From Acidobacteriota bacterium (GTDB lineage: Bacteria; Acidobacteriota; Blastocatellia; RBC074), in the NCBI GenBank assembly GCA_019639255.1, contig JAHBSF010000013.1:1-64000 (forward strand): a DNA stretch of 64,000 nucleotides. Direction: 5' to 3'. The translations under genes were made by a program, and so were the position numbers. Each line of letters begins with the position of its first letter. Within the stretch, counting starts at the first letter, position 1. The notes below the pieces were generated by a model. It was not told where the DNA came from. It saw only the letters and a program-made list of their open reading frames with translations, and ran no database searches. This document shows, piece by piece, positions 19,069 to 28,661 of the stretch.

Positions 19069-20202
19069 GCCGATGGGTTTATAGGAGAGGTTGGAAGCGC
19101 CCGTATATTCGGCGCGGGGCCGGATCAGTTTATTGTTGCCGTATTGTTCGAGTATGTGCGCGGTCCAGCCGGAAATGCGGCTGACGGCGAAGATCGGAGT
19201 ATAGAGGTCGGTCGGGATGCCGAGCATGTAATAAGTGGACGCCGAATAAAAATCGACGTTCGCGCGCAGTTTCTTGCCCTTTCGCTCCATCTCGGCGATG
19301 GCGAGTTCTTCTATGCGGTGCGACATCTCGAACCATTTGGTATTGCCCTGGCGCTTGCCGATTTCCTCCGACATGCGGCGCAGGTGCGTGGCGCGCGGAT
19401 CTTCGGTGCGATAGACCGCATGGCCGATGCCCATGATCTTTGCGCCGCTTGCGAACTTCTCCGCTACGTAATGGTCTACATTGTCGGGCGACCCGATTTC
19501 GAGCAGCATATTCATCACCTGCTCGTTGGCGCCGCCGTGCAGCGGGCCCGAAAGCGCGCCGACGGCGGATGTAGTTGCGGCGTAGATGTTGGCGAGCGTT
19601 CCGGCGGTGACGCGCGCGGCGAATGTAGATGCGTTGAATTCGTGATCGGCGTGCAGTATGAGCGCGATGTCGAATGCGTTCGCTTCTACATCGAGCGGTT
19701 CGCGGCCGTTGAGCATGTAAAGGAAATTGGCCGCGTGCGAGAGATCGGTTTCAGGCGCAATGGGTTCTTCGCCCTTGCGTATGCGGTCGATTGCGGCGAC
19801 GATCGTCGCGATCTGCGCCGTCAGGCGAACGGCCTTGCGACGGCTTGCTTCGAGCGAATTGTCGGGTCCGTCAGGATCGTAAAAAGCGAGTGCGGAGACT
19901 GCGGTGCGCAGCGCATCCATCGGCACGGCCGATTTCGGAATCGCTTTGATCAGACTGATGACCCCCTCGGGCAAGGCGCGATTCGCGGCGAGTTCGGCCG
20001 AGAGCGCATCGAGTTCCGATTGGTTCGGGAGCCGACCGTGCCAGAGCAGGTAGATTACCTCCTCGAAGGTCGACTGCGTGGCCAGTTCGTGAATGTTGTA
20101 TCCGCAGTAGGAGAGAATGCCCTCGTCGCCATCGATGTAGCAAATGCTGCTCGGCGCGGCGACGACGTCGCGCAGTCCGGCGGTGGAAGCTGTAGTCGTC
20201 AT
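19060..20202 (-). CDS. gltA: citrate synthase (type II, short form)
   Basis: 380-aa enzyme condensing oxaloacetate and acetyl-CoA at entry to the TCA cycle. Recognised by IDGDEGILSYCGYNIHEL, the catalytic-His regions HADHEFNAST, GPLHGGANE and MGIGHAVYRTEDPRA, and FAVSRISGWTAHILEQ. Length matches the short dimeric CitZ-like or 2-methylcitrate synthase group; sequence alone does not exclude 2-methylcitrate synthase, though no other methylcitrate gene is near. A sigma-70-like promoter (20378-20407) and a long leader with a strong hairpin precede it. The stop codon coincides with the edge of a repeat remnant. Confidence 0.93.
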   Translation of the reverse strand: MTTTASTAGLRDVVAAPSSICYIDGDEGILSYCGYNIHELATQSTFEEVIYLLWHGRLPNQSELDALSAELAANRALPEGVISLIKAIPKSAVPMDALRTAVSALAFYDPDGPDNSLEASRRKAVRLTAQIATIVAAIDRIRKGEEPIAPETDLSHAANFLYMLNGREPLDVEANAFDIALILHADHEFNASTFAARVTAGTLANIYAATTSAVGALSGPLHGGANEQVMNMLLEIGSPDNVDHYVAEKFASGAKIMGIGHAVYRTEDPRATHLRRMSEEIGKRQGNTKWFEMSHRIEELAIAEMERKGKKLRANVDFYSASTYYMLGIPTDLYTPIFAVSRISGWTAHILEQYGNNKLIRPRAEYTGASNLSYKPIGER

Positions 20203-20290
20203 AGTCAGTGAGTCCTGCCTCTTGATTTTGTGAACATTATTAAGAGTTCGCCCCTTCCTGAAGTCGCTCGCCCGGCGGCGGATGCGCTGA

Positions 20291-20358
20291 GGCTCGTCCT
20301 CTGAAACCGAGGCGCGCGGGTGGCGGAAAAGGGGGATTTGCGATCTGAGGACTGAGCC
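20291..20358 (-). promoter_or_regulatory. hairpin in the citrate synthase leader
   Basis: GGCTCAGTCCTC (minus, 20347-20358) pairs with GAGGACGAGCC (minus, 20291-20301): 11 bp with one bulged A, enclosing a 45-nt loop. It lies between the predicted promoter and the gltA ATG. Possible attenuator or regulatory RNA structure; no known riboswitch class recognised. Confidence 0.5.
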
Positions 20359-20377
20359 CGCATCTCAATGAAAACCA

Positions 20378-20407
20378 AAGATAGCAAACGCTGTTTGAGG
20401 CTGTCAA
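20378..20407 (-). promoter_or_regulatory. sigma-70-like promoter of citrate synthase
   Basis: On the minus strand -35 TTGACA (20402-20407), 18-bp spacer, -10 TATCTT (20378-20383). Predicted leader of about 165 nt. The remainder of the 20203-20598 gap holds a type-1 repeat and the hemW promoter. Confidence 0.65.
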
Positions 20408-20419
20408 TTTGACCGCAAA

Positions 20420-20511
20420 GAGAGATAACGGAACAGACCAAAAAAGACCGAAACTACGGAAATATTCAACTATTCCGTAATTTTCGTATCATTTCGTTTG
20501 TTCCGTTATCT
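20420..20511. repeat. type-1 intergenic palindrome
   Basis: Left arm GAGAGATAACGGAACAGACC, right arm CGTTTGTTCCGTTATC, loop ATATTCAAC subtype. Lies between divergent gltA and hemW, just upstream of the gltA -35. Confidence 0.83.
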
Positions 20512-20571
20512 GTTGTCTCGCGCTCTGTACCAGATCGGTTCAGGTCCTCCGGCGGCTATTTCGCAGCGGCG

Positions 20572-20580
20572 TGGTATACT
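20572..20580 (+). promoter_or_regulatory. extended -10 upstream of hemW
   Basis: TGG followed by TATACT, 18 nt before the hemW ATG. No good -35 is present, as is common for extended -10 promoters. Confidence 0.4.
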
Positions 20581-20598
20581 GCTTTCGGATGACGAGCT

Positions 20599-21735
20599 AT
20601 GTCGAATCGGGCGGGAATCTACATCCACATCCCTTTTTGCGCTTCGCGCTGCCACTACTGCAACTTCGCTACAGGCGGCTATGAGGCCGAACTCGCAACG
20701 CGTTACGTAGCCGCCCTCGCCTCGGAAATTCGCCGTTGCAACCTCGCCGCATCCTTGCGCGCAGCGGATACGATTTATTTCGGCGGCGGCACTCCCACGA
20801 CGCTCTCGATTACACAGTTTGCAGAAATACTCGATGCGTGCCGCGATGTGTTCGATATAGCCGCAGATTCGGAAATTACCGCAGAAGCCAATCCCGGTTC
20901 GGTGAGTTCAAACTACCTTGCCGGACTGCGCGATCTGGGCGTCAATCGTCTCAGCTTCGGCGTGCAGTCGTTTGCCGACGACGAACTTTCGATGATCGGG
21001 CGCGCGCATAATGCAATGGAGGCGCGCAATGCCGTTGCAGAGGCGCGCGCCGCGGGTTTCGACAACGTCAGCATCGATCTGATCGCGGGTCTGCCGGAAC
21101 AGAAGATGGACACGTGGCGGCGCAACATCGACGAAGCCTTCGCCCTGGACCCGGATCATCTGTCGGTTTACCTGCTCGAACTTTACAGGGATGCGCCGCT
21201 TCTGCACCGCATAGAACGCGGCGAGTTGCGCGCAATCGATGAAGAACTGACGGTGGATATGTATTTTGATCTCGTCGATGAAGCGGCGCGGCGCGGATAC
21301 GAACATTACGAACTGTCGAACTGGGCGCTTCCCAAAAAAGCCTCGCGCCATAATCTGAAATACTGGACCGGCGCTCCCTACTCGGCATTCGGTGTTTCAG
21401 CCGCAGGCTATGACGGCGAGTCGCGCTGGTCGAATACGAGAAACCTGAACGAATATCTTTCGCGGATAGAGGGGGGCGAATCGCCCGTGGCCGAACGCGA
21501 AGCGATCGACGAGGATATGCGGCAAAGCGAGGCGCTTTTTCTGGGACTGCGCCTGAAGGACGGCATTGATATGGATGCGCATCGCGCGCGGTTCGGCGTA
21601 GATGTGGCGGAGAGATACGCACCGGATCTGGAGCGTTTGCGCCGGGCGGGGCTTGTAGAAATGTCGGACGGGCGGCTGCGCATTGCGCGCGCGGGCAAGG
21701 TGCTCGCCAATGAAGTCTTCTCGGTGTTTGTGTGA
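20599..21735 (+). CDS. hemW: radical SAM heme chaperone HemW
   Basis: 378-aa radical SAM protein. The 4Fe-4S motif is C-ASR-C-HY-C within [15 protein letters not shown]. Further family marks: [10 protein letters not shown] (SAM binding), [35 protein letters not shown] and the HemW-type [10 protein letters not shown], which helps separate HemW from oxygen-independent coproporphyrinogen oxidase HemN. HemW inserts heme into membrane enzymes. It heads a rightward run with threonine aldolase and cmk. Confidence 0.9.
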   Translation: MSNRAGIYIHIPFCASRCHYCNFATGGYEAELATRYVAALASEIRRCNLAASLRAADTIYFGGGTPTTLSITQFAEILDACRDVFDIAADSEITAEANPGSVSSNYLAGLRDLGVNRLSFGVQSFADDELSMIGRAHNAMEARNAVAEARAAGFDNVSIDLIAGLPEQKMDTWRRNIDEAFALDPDHLSVYLLELYRDAPLLHRIERGELRAIDEELTVDMYFDLVDEAARRGYEHYELSNWALPKKASRHNLKYWTGAPYSAFGVSAAGYDGESRWSNTRNLNEYLSRIEGGESPVAEREAIDEDMRQSEALFLGLRLKDGIDMDAHRARFGVDVAERYAPDLERLRRAGLVEMSDGRLRIARAGKVLANEVFSVFV

Positions 21736-21742
21736 TGGGGAA

Positions 21743-21838
21743 GAGAGATGACGGAACAAACGGAATAAAACGAAACAAACGGAAAGAAGCAAAGAAACAA
21801 GCAAAGAAACAAACAATGAAACAAACAATCGAACGGAA
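21743..21838. repeat. type-1 half element with A-rich extension
   Basis: Left arm only: GAGAGATGACGGAACAAACG, then (C)GGAA and AAACAAGC/AAACAAAC units repeated to about 21838. No right arm follows. The ATGACGG variant also occurs in the 33966 and 63211 copies. Confidence 0.7.
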
Positions 21839-21847
21839 AGAGACGAG

Positions 21848-22885
21848 ATGAGCTGGATTGATCTGCGCAGCGATACCGTGACGCGGCCGACCCCCGCTAT
21901 GCGGCGCGCAATGGCCGAAGCAGAAGTGGGCGATGATGTATACGGCGAGGATCCTACGGTCAATCGCCTCGAAGAGCGCGCAGCCGAACTGCTCGGCAAA
22001 CAAGCGGCGCTGTTTGTGCCTACGGGATCGATGGGCAACCTGATTGCGGTGAAACTGCATACACGCCCGGGCGCGGAAATAGTAGTCGAGGAGCGCAGCC
22101 ACATTTTCAATTACGAGATGGCTTCGGCCGCAGCCATAGCCGGCGTCATCTGCCGCCCGGTGAAGGGCGACGAAGGGCTGCTTTCGTGGGAGATGGTGCG
22201 CGCAGCCATACGTCACGGCGGGCCGTATTACGTCACGCCGACGGCGCTTGTAGCGCTCGAAAACTCGCACAACATGGCGGGCGGCGCCGTGCTTCCGATT
22301 GCTGCCGCCGAGGAAATCTGCGCCGGCGCCCGCGCTCTTGGATTGCCCGTGCATCTGGACGGCGCGCGCATATTCAACGCGGCGATTGCGCTGGGCGTTG
22401 ATGCTGCGGATGTCGCGCGCCCGTTCGATTCCGTGATGTTCTGTTTGTCGAAGGGGCTCGGCGCTCCAACGGGGTCGCTTCTCGTAGGCGACCGGGATTT
22501 CATCGTCGAAGCGCGCAACTGGCGCAAGCGCCTCGGCGGCGGTATGCGCCAGGTCGGAGTGCTTGCAGCGCCGGGACTCGTCGCGCTCGAAGAGTCGATC
22601 CATCGTTTGCACGAAGATCACGAAAATGCGCGACGGCTTGCATCGGGGCTTGCACAACTGCACGGCGTCGAAATAGATCCGGAAAAAGTGCAGACGAACA
22701 TTGTGATCTTCGATGTAGAGGCAACGGGATTGACGAGCGCCGAATGGAGCGCGGAGTTCAAGGCGCGCGGAATTCTGGCCAACGGAATCAGCGCAAGCCT
22801 GATGCGAATGGTTACTCATTACGACGTGGATAAAAACGGCGTCGAACGCGCGCTTGCCGCCGCACGCGAAATTGTCGAGAGATAA
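21848..22885 (+). CDS. ltaE: low-specificity L-threonine aldolase
   Basis: 345-aa PLP enzyme cleaving threonine or allo-threonine to glycine and acetaldehyde. Motifs: [78 protein letters not shown], and the PLP-binding lysine in [14 protein letters not shown]. Length normal. The gap to cmk is 3 bp, so co-transcribed. Its last bases GAGAGATAACCG resemble a repeat edge, but no arm follows. Confidence 0.92.
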   Translation: MSWIDLRSDTVTRPTPAMRRAMAEAEVGDDVYGEDPTVNRLEERAAELLGKQAALFVPTGSMGNLIAVKLHTRPGAEIVVEERSHIFNYEMASAAAIAGVICRPVKGDEGLLSWEMVRAAIRHGGPYYVTPTALVALENSHNMAGGAVLPIAAAEEICAGARALGLPVHLDGARIFNAAIALGVDAADVARPFDSVMFCLSKGLGAPTGSLLVGDRDFIVEARNWRKRLGGGMRQVGVLAAPGLVALEESIHRLHEDHENARRLASGLAQLHGVEIDPEKVQTNIVIFDVEATGLTSAEWSAEFKARGILANGISASLMRMVTHYDVDKNGVERALAAAREIVER

Positions 22886-22888
22886 CCG

Positions 22889-23590
22889 ATGAACAATCGC
22901 GAACCGATCATCGCCATCGACGGGCCGGCGGGTGCCGGAAAAAGCACGCTCGCAAGGGAACTGGCGCGGCGGCTCGGTTTTCTTTACATAAACACGGGCG
23001 CTATGTATCGCGCCGTTGCGTGGAAGGCGCTGCGCGACGGAATCGACCTGCAAGATACGGATCGGCTCGGCGCGCTCGCCGCGCAGTCGATCATTGATCT
23101 GAGGGGCGGCGTCGATGATATGCGCGTACTGATCGACGGGCGCGATATTACCGAAGAAATCGTGACGCCCGGAGTGAGCCGGGCGGCCTCGATCGTATCT
23201 ACGGTTTCAGGCGTGCGCCGCGCACTCGTTGCGCGTCAGCAGGAGATGGGACGCGCCGGAGGCGTCGTTATGGAGGGCCGGGACATCGGCACGAAAGTTT
23301 TTCCCGAAGCCGAGGTGAAGATTTTTCTGGATGCGTCGAATGCGGCGCGCAGCGAGCGGCGGTATCTCGAAGACCTTTCGCGCGGAAAAACCGCGCCGTC
23401 GCTCGAAACGACGCAGGCGGAAATCGAGGAGCGCGATCGCCGCGATTCGTCGCGCAGCGATTCGCCGCTCGTTCAGGCGGCAGACGCCGTGCGGATAGAT
23501 TCGTCGGTATTGACCGTAGAACAGGTTATAGAACGGGCTATGGCTCTCATTGCCGCACGGAGAAGCGAAAACGCGGAATACACGGAATAA
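22889..23590 (+). CDS. cmk: cytidylate kinase
   Basis: 233-aa kinase phosphorylating CMP/dCMP. P-loop [18 protein letters not shown], then [25 protein letters not shown]-type motif [37 protein letters not shown] and [14 protein letters not shown]. The final residues SENAEYTE extend past the usual end and are encoded by type-2 repeat units (AACGCGGAATACACGGAATAA). Confidence 0.94.
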   Translation: MNNREPIIAIDGPAGAGKSTLARELARRLGFLYINTGAMYRAVAWKALRDGIDLQDTDRLGALAAQSIIDLRGGVDDMRVLIDGRDITEEIVTPGVSRAASIVSTVSGVRRALVARQQEMGRAGGVVMEGRDIGTKVFPEAEVKIFLDASNAARSERRYLEDLSRGKTAPSLETTQAEIEERDRRDSSRSDSPLVQAADAVRIDSSVLTVEQVIERAMALIAARRSENAEYTE

Positions 23591-23611
23591 AGTCACGGAA
23601 TAAGAACGGAA
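23565..23611. repeat. type-2 (CGCGGAA) repeat at cmk 3' end
   Basis: Units ACGCGGAAT, ACACGGAATAA, GTCACGGAATAA, GAACGGAAG. The first two encode the cmk C-terminus and stop. Confidence 0.6.
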
Positions 23612-23619
23612 GACTTTGG

Positions 23620-24231
23620 ATGTTTACCGGGATTATAGAAGAAACGGGAGAAATCGGGCGGCTGGTTTCAGGCGGCGACGGGGCGCGTATAGAGATCGGC
23701 GCGCAGCGCGTGCTGGAAGGGGCGCAAATAGGCGACAGCATAGCCGTCAATGGCGTATGTTTGACGGTAGTCGCGATGGGAAGGAATTTTTTTGCCGCGG
23801 ATGTTTCATCCGAGACGCTCAAACGAACGAGTCTGCAAGGCGCGCGCCCGGGCCTCCGCGTCAACCTTGAACGGCCGCTTACGCCTTCTTCGCGTCTCGG
23901 CGGTCATATCGTTCAGGGGCACGTCGACGGCGTCGGCAGGTTTATCGAAGCGCGTCCGGCGGGCGAGGGATGGACCGTAAGGATCGGGTTTCCCGAATAT
24001 CTGGGCCGCTACATAGTAGAGAAGGGCTCGATTGCCGTGGACGGAATCAGTCTGACCGTAGCCGCACTCGGCGAGGATTATTTTGAGATTGCCATAATTC
24101 CGCATACGTGGCGCGAAACCAACCTGGGCGCGCTCGAACGCGGAGATCAGGTGAATCTCGAAGTCGATATCATAGCGAAATACGTCGAACGCCTGCTTGC
24201 GCCGCGGGAGATTGATGGAAATCGTGAGTGA
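23620..24231 (+). CDS. ribE: riboflavin synthase, alpha chain
   Basis: 203-aa enzyme dismutating two 6,7-dimethyl-8-ribityllumazines to riboflavin. Starts with the hallmark MFTGIIEETGEI; two lumazine-binding repeats: first with IAVNGVCLTV and LTPSSRLGGHIVQGHVDG, second with VDGISLTVAALGEDYFEIAIIPHTW. Length typical. No FMN riboswitch is visible upstream. Paired with the ribBA-like gene downstream, from which a palindromic repeat separates it. Confidence 0.95.
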   Translation: MFTGIIEETGEIGRLVSGGDGARIEIGAQRVLEGAQIGDSIAVNGVCLTVVAMGRNFFAADVSSETLKRTSLQGARPGLRVNLERPLTPSSRLGGHIVQGHVDGVGRFIEARPAGEGWTVRIGFPEYLGRYIVEKGSIAVDGISLTVAALGEDYFEIAIIPHTWRETNLGALERGDQVNLEVDIIAKYVERLLAPREIDGNRE

Positions 24232-24232
24232 A

Positions 24233-24325
24233 GAGATAACGGAACAAACGAAAAAAGACGGAAACTACGGAAATATTCAACTTTTCGGTGATTTTCGTTT
24301 TATTTCGTTTGTTCCGTTATCTCTC
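24233..24325. repeat. type-1 intergenic palindrome
   Basis: Left arm GAGATAACGGAACAAACG, right arm CGTTTGTTCCGTTATCTCTC, loop ATATTCAAC subtype. Between ribE and the ribBA-like gene. Confidence 0.87.
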
Positions 24326-24389
24326 TTGTTCCAATCTCGTGTGGTTTGGATTAGAAGAAGTGCAGCATTGCTGCACACAGCACTTACTT

Positions 24390-25556
24390 ATGTCGTTTGC
24401 CACGATTGAACAGGCGGTCGAAGAGTTTCGCGCCGGGCGTCTTGTGATCATCGTCGATGACGAGGATCGCGAAAACGAGGGCGATCTTGCGTGCGCCGCC
24501 GAAATGGTCACCCCGGAAATGATCAATTTCATGGCGCGCGAGGGGCGCGGATTGATCTGTATGCCTCTGGCCGAAGAGCGCTGCGAGGACCTGAATCTGC
24601 CGCTTCAGGTTTCAGAGCGCGAGAACAACTCGGGTTTCGGCACCGCGTTTACAGTTTCCATAGAAGCGCGCCGCGGCGTTACCACCGGCATTTCCGCCGC
24701 CGATCGCGCTACCACCATACGCACCGCAGCAGATCCGCGTTCGACCGCGACCGATCTGGTGCGGCCGGGTCACGTATTCCCGCTGCGCGCACGCCGCGGA
24801 GGCGTATTGATGCGTCCGGGACAGACCGAAGCGAGCGTGGATCTGGCGCGCATAGCCGGGTTGCAGCCCGCCGCCGTTATATGCGAGATCATGAACGACG
24901 ACGGCACTATGTCCCGCCTGCCGCAACTGATGGAGTTTGCGCGCAGACACGATCTGAAGATCATTTCCGTAGCCGACCTGATCCGCTACCGCATGCACAA
25001 CGAAGTGCTCGTGCGCAGGATCGCAGAGGCCGATGTGCCTACGCCGCACGGCGTCTTTCGCGGCATCGCCTTCGAGAACGCCCTTAACGGCGAAGTGCAT
25101 CTGGCGATGACCTGCGGCGGGATCGACGCCGATGAGCCGATACTTGTGCGCGTGCATACCCAATCTGTTCTAAGCGACGTATTCGGCAGCCTGCACGACG
25201 ATCACGGCGCGCAGTTGCAGGAGGCGCTGTCGCGCATAGAGCGCGAAGGGCGCGGCATCGTTCTGTATCTCAAACAGGAGATGCGCGGCGTAGGTCTCGC
25301 CGATCAACTACGCGGTCACGCAAAATCTGCTGCTCCTGCGGCGACCCAGCCCGAACATCGCGATTCATCCGACCTGATGCGGAACCTGCGCGATTACGGC
25401 GTCGGCGCCCAGATCCTTCACGAACTCGGCGTGCGCAAACTCCGTCTTATGACGAATCGCCCCCCGAAACTGCACGCGCTCGAAGGCTTCGAACTCGAAA
25501 TAGTCGAACACGTCCCGCTCAACCGCGACCTCTCCGTGCGGCATCGACGCTCCTGA
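24390..25556 (+). CDS. ribB: DHBP synthase fused to a GTP cyclohydrolase II-like domain lacking zinc ligands
   Basis: 388-aa ribBA-like fusion; start at ATG 24390 ([10 protein letters not shown]) beyond the repeat. N-terminal 3,4-dihydroxy-2-butanone-4-phosphate synthase is intact: [59 protein letters not shown]. The C-terminal GTP cyclohydrolase II-like half starts near residue 215, but its zinc site is gone: canonical SEC becomes T-Q-S259, and LRCDCG becomes L-H-D270-D-H272-G. YLRQEGRG is [19 protein letters not shown] and [13 protein letters not shown] remain. I infer that the second domain is catalytically dead or altered, as in RibBX-type proteins of Proteobacteria. Confidence 0.9.
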   Translation: MSFATIEQAVEEFRAGRLVIIVDDEDRENEGDLACAAEMVTPEMINFMAREGRGLICMPLAEERCEDLNLPLQVSERENNSGFGTAFTVSIEARRGVTTGISAADRATTIRTAADPRSTATDLVRPGHVFPLRARRGGVLMRPGQTEASVDLARIAGLQPAAVICEIMNDDGTMSRLPQLMEFARRHDLKIISVADLIRYRMHNEVLVRRIAEADVPTPHGVFRGIAFENALNGEVHLAMTCGGIDADEPILVRVHTQSVLSDVFGSLHDDHGAQLQEALSRIEREGRGIVLYLKQEMRGVGLADQLRGHAKSAAPAATQPEHRDSSDLMRNLRDYGVGAQILHELGVRKLRLMTNRPPKLHALEGFELEIVEHVPLNRDLSVRHRRS

Positions 25557-25737
25557 CCTGCTCCCGACAATTTTGTCCAAATTGGCTCAATTACCAACGA
25601 AAATGTGATTCACCCTGATCCTGTGGCAATTGCATGGAATGCCGGATAGTGTTGAGAGTGCATAGGTAAGGCGGGATTATGGCGATGGATCAGGCCGGTT
25701 GGCCCGGCTTTTGCACATATACTGGCGATGGAAATGC

Positions 25738-25804
25738 ACGGAACAAACGGAAAGTTTGGCGATTTTCGTAGTTTCCGTCTTATTTCGTAGTTTTCGTTAT
25801 CTCA
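25738..25804. repeat. type-1 palindrome, left arm truncated
   Basis: Starts at ACGGAACAAACGGAAAGTT (inner left arm), loop of the AGTTTGGCGATT subtype, complete right arm ending TTTTCGTTATCTCAC. The remaining part of the 25557-25831 gap shows nothing I can name. Confidence 0.75.
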
Positions 25805-25831
25805 CTTTTACGTCCTGAACTGGAGAAGGCA

Positions 25832-26680
25832 ATGGTGGCGAAGAACAATCGGGGGAAACATTTTCTGTTGGCGAGCGATTTCGATCAGACGCTGAGTTTC
25901 AGGGATTCGGGGATCATACTGAGCGAGTTGCTGGGGCATTCGGGATTCGAGGAAAAGGTCGCCGGGATGGCGAGGATTCATCTGGTGCAGCAGGGCGGGG
26001 AACTGGCTTATCTGCTGTTGCACGATCCCGAGTTCAGGCGCGTCAGGCGCGAGCATCTGTACGAAGTCGGCAAGCGTATACGCCTCAAACAGAACATAGG
26101 GCTTTTGACCGAGCTGCTCGCCGAGGGGATCGACGGGCATACGTTTTCGTTTTTCGTAGTATCTGCCGCGCCCGAGGAAGTGATTCAATCGGCGCTCGAA
26201 GGAATAGTCCCGCCGGAACACATAATCGCGACGCGGTTCAACTACGATGAGAATACCGGAGAGATACAATCGATAGACAGGGTCGGAGCCGGGTACGGCA
26301 AGGTAGCTGCGCTCGATGCATTGCAATCGGAGATGCAGATCAGTCCGGACCGAATCATATACGTGGGCGACGGGAGTTCGGATGTGCACGTAATGCTGCA
26401 CGTAAACCGGCGCGACGGGTTTACGATTGCGGTATCGGAGAACAAGTACATAGCGCCGATAGCGCGGCGCACGATTCTGAGCGACGACGCACTGAGCGTG
26501 CTTGTGCCGATTCTTGAAGACCTGTTGGAGTGGCGGGAGCCTGCGGTAATACGGGCGTTTTTCGAATCGCGCGGCCTTCAGATTCAGGAGTGGGACAAGG
26601 TGAGAACCGACTTCCTGACCATACGGCACAATCCCGCGCACGAATCCGTTGCATCGGGCGAAGGGGGCGACGCCGTGTGA
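25832..26680 (+). CDS. HAD superfamily phosphatase (subfamily IB-like)
   Basis: 282-aa haloacid dehalogenase-type hydrolase. Motif I DFDQTL, motif II Ser in [11 protein letters not shown], motif III Lys in [13 protein letters not shown], motif [14 protein letters not shown]. Similar layout to phosphoserine phosphatase and MtnX-like enzymes, with a helical cap between motifs I and II. RBS GGAGAAGG precedes the ATG. Substrate not predictable. Followed after 91 bp by the ROK kinase on the same strand. Confidence 0.85.
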   Translation: MVAKNNRGKHFLLASDFDQTLSFRDSGIILSELLGHSGFEEKVAGMARIHLVQQGGELAYLLLHDPEFRRVRREHLYEVGKRIRLKQNIGLLTELLAEGIDGHTFSFFVVSAAPEEVIQSALEGIVPPEHIIATRFNYDENTGEIQSIDRVGAGYGKVAALDALQSEMQISPDRIIYVGDGSSDVHVMLHVNRRDGFTIAVSENKYIAPIARRTILSDDALSVLVPILEDLLEWREPAVIRAFFESRGLQIQEWDKVRTDFLTIRHNPAHESVASGEGGDAV

Positions 26681-26686
26681 GGGGAT

Positions 26687-26708
26687 AAACCGCGGAATGC
26701 GCGGAATA
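26687..26708. repeat. short type-2 (CGCGGAA) repeat
   Basis: AAACCGCGGAATGCGCGGAATA, two units, just after the HAD gene stop. No inverted partner. Confidence 0.5.
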
Positions 26709-26771
26709 ATGTTTCTCTCTACCGTTGTCGAAGCGATTTCTGATAAGCTGAGCCCGAACGAGGCAAGGCAT

Positions 26772-27773
26772 ATGGCACAAGAAGAATCCTCAGTCGAGCA
26801 GCCCTCACGCCGCCCCGGTTCGATACTGATCGGCGCGGATCTCGGGAGCAACTTCATTCGCGTAGGCGCAGTAGATCCATCCGGCCGGTTGCTGGATTTC
26901 CGGCGCGAACCGTATGCGGTCGATCCCTTATCGCCGGGCAGCGGCCGCGTGCTGGCTGATCAACTGTTAAAGGGCATCAATGCGATGATCGAGGCGCACG
27001 CCTCAGATGGATCGGCAGCGGCAATCGGCGTTGGTGTGCCCGGCCTGGTGCATCAGACTACACAGCGAATAGTGAGCGTACCGCACGTGCCGAGTCTGGC
27101 CGATATCGACCTTTACACCGAATTTTCGGGCAGATTTGAGTTGCCCGTTCATTTCGAGAACAATGCAAACGCGGCGGCTTATGCCGAAATGCGCGTGGGC
27201 GCGGCGCTCGGCGAAACCGACTTTCTATATCTGCATATCGGCGCGGGCATAGGCGCGGGGTTGGTGCTGGACGGCAAGCTGCGGCGCGGCAAATCCGGGT
27301 TTGCGGGCGAGATTGGTCACATCAACATCGACCCCGAAGGGCTCGAATGCCCGTGCGGCAGCGTGGGTTGTCTGGAAACTATGGTATCGGCGCCGAACAT
27401 CGTCAGGCGAACCCGGTTGCGGTTGCGCCGCGATTCTACGTCATCGCTTTCGAGTCTGGGCGCCAGGGGCGGCTTTGTTTACGACGATATAATCGATGCG
27501 GCGCAAAAGGGCGACGATCTGGCGAAGATGATGCTCGACAGAACGGGGCATTTCATAGGGCGGGCGCTTGCCGGCGTCGTAAATCTGCTGAATCTTTCGA
27601 TGGTAGTGGTGGGAGGAGCGACCGGGGCGCGTGCATTTCTTGTCCCGGCCATAGCGGATGAAACGCGCAGGAGGGCTTTTACCGCTGCATTTGAAGATTG
27701 CAGGATCGTCGCTGCACGACTCGAGGCCGAAGCGGGCGTCATCGGCGCTGCGCTTCTGGCCGCGCCGCGATAA
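26772..27773 (+). CDS. ROK family sugar kinase (glucokinase-like)
   Basis: 333-aa kinase. Start at ATG 26772 (MAQEESSVEQ) preferred over an upstream in-frame start that overlaps the HAD gene. ATP-binding GADLGSNFIRVGAVD, substrate region FENNANAAAYAEMRVG, HIGAGIGAGLVLDGKLRRG, GEIGHINIDP and zinc motif CPCGSVGCLET mark the ROK family. No DNA-binding N-terminal domain, so a kinase and not a repressor. Likely glucose or N-acyl-hexosamine phosphorylation. The stop codon lies 1-2 bp from the next repeat. Confidence 0.9.
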   Translation: MAQEESSVEQPSRRPGSILIGADLGSNFIRVGAVDPSGRLLDFRREPYAVDPLSPGSGRVLADQLLKGINAMIEAHASDGSAAAIGVGVPGLVHQTTQRIVSVPHVPSLADIDLYTEFSGRFELPVHFENNANAAAYAEMRVGAALGETDFLYLHIGAGIGAGLVLDGKLRRGKSGFAGEIGHINIDPEGLECPCGSVGCLETMVSAPNIVRRTRLRLRRDSTSSLSSLGARGGFVYDDIIDAAQKGDDLAKMMLDRTGHFIGRALAGVVNLLNLSMVVVGGATGARAFLVPAIADETRRRAFTAAFEDCRIVAARLEAEAGVIGAALLAAPR

Positions 27774-27867
27774 GAGAGATAACGGAACATACGAAAATAG
27801 ACGAAACACACGGAAAGGATGCGACTGTTCCGTGTGTTTCGTCCATTTTCGTTTGTTCCGTTATCTC
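27774..27867. repeat. type-1 intergenic palindrome
   Basis: Inner arms are unique yet perfectly matched: GACGAAACACACGG against CCGTGTGTTTCGTC. The right edge carries the TAA stop of the ThuA gene on the minus strand. Confidence 0.88.
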
Positions 27868-28640
27868 GTTTCGCCCAGGCTCCATTTGATCGTCTGAACG
27901 AGCATCGTCTGATACCAGTCGCTGGTCCAGATGTCGGGCCGGTGGCCGAGCGCGTTGTAATATACGCGCCCCTTGCCGTAATTCCGGTACCACACCAATG
28001 GAAACGACGATGCCTTGACCCCGTTTTTCTTCATATCGGTTTTTTCGGCGTCGAGGCTTGCGAGCACCTTGACGCGGTCGGGAGAGAACTGTTTGAACTG
28101 ATAGATCTCTTCCTTGAATGTCATCGATTCGGGAAGGTGCCGCGTAGTCGGGTGAGTGCGGTCATCGACGCGGATGGTTACTTCGGTGTCCTGCGTCCAC
28201 GGGTGGCCGTCGAAATAGCCGTTGATCATCTCGCCGTATTCGGGCCACTTGTAGAAGGTATCGGTTGCGCTGTGAATGCCGATAAACGCCTTGCCGCCCT
28301 TGATGAAATCCAGCAGCATCGTCTTCTGCGCATCGGAAAGCGGAAGCTCGCCCGTGGTATAAAAGATGATCACGTCGGTATTCTTGAGCGTTTCCGGCGT
28401 AATCACTTTTTCGGCCATATGCGTTACGTGCACGTCGAAGCCGTGTTTTGCGCCGAGTTCTTCCACGATGCCTTCGGACAGGTGGAGCACCTGATGGCGG
28501 AAGCCCTTCGATTGAGTGACGTAGACGACGCGCGGCGCGGCCTTGGCTTCGACGCTCGTAACCGGCGCCTCGAAACGCACCATCGCCGCCAATCCAAAGA
28601 GCAGTGCGAGCAGGCAAAGCAGTGTGAGTTTATGTTTCAT
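27861..28640 (-). CDS. ThuA-domain protein, exported
   Basis: 259-aa protein with an N-terminal signal or membrane anchor ([17 protein letters not shown]) followed by a ThuA fold, a class I glutamine amidotransferase-like domain found in trehalose utilisation and oxidoreductase loci. Motifs: [97 protein letters not shown]. It lies 21 bp downstream of the isomerase-like gene, pointing to joint carbohydrate metabolism. The stop (ACG AGA TAA) is inside the palindrome edge. Confidence 0.87.
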   Translation of the reverse strand: MKHKLTLLCLLALLFGLAAMVRFEAPVTSVEAKAAPRVVYVTQSKGFRHQVLHLSEGIVEELGAKHGFDVHVTHMAEKVITPETLKNTDVIIFYTTGELPLSDAQKTMLLDFIKGGKAFIGIHSATDTFYKWPEYGEMINGYFDGHPWTQDTEVTIRVDDRTHPTTRHLPESMTFKEEIYQFKQFSPDRVKVLASLDAEKTDMKKNGVKASSFPLVWYRNYGKGRVYYNALGHRPDIWTSDWYQTMLVQTIKWSLGETR

Positions 28641-28661
28641 GGTATTTCAGGTTTCAGCAAT

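Noticed and set aside
22878-22891. GAGAGATAACCG at the end of ltaE as another repeat copy
   Set aside because: Only the edge matches; no CGGAA array or inverted arm follows, and the cmk ATG starts at once. It may be chance.
24288-24389. N-terminal extensions read from repeat DNA (MFRYLS-, [10 protein letters not shown]-like) on ribB, ftsI, murC, the M16 and M20 genes
   Set aside because: They arise because the right arm GTTCCGTTATCTC is open in that frame; internal ATGs with normal protein starts were chosen instead.
26249-26780. Separate gene on the minus strand over the HAD-ROK junction
   Set aside because: Arg/Ser/Pro-rich shadow of the HAD gene without family signature.
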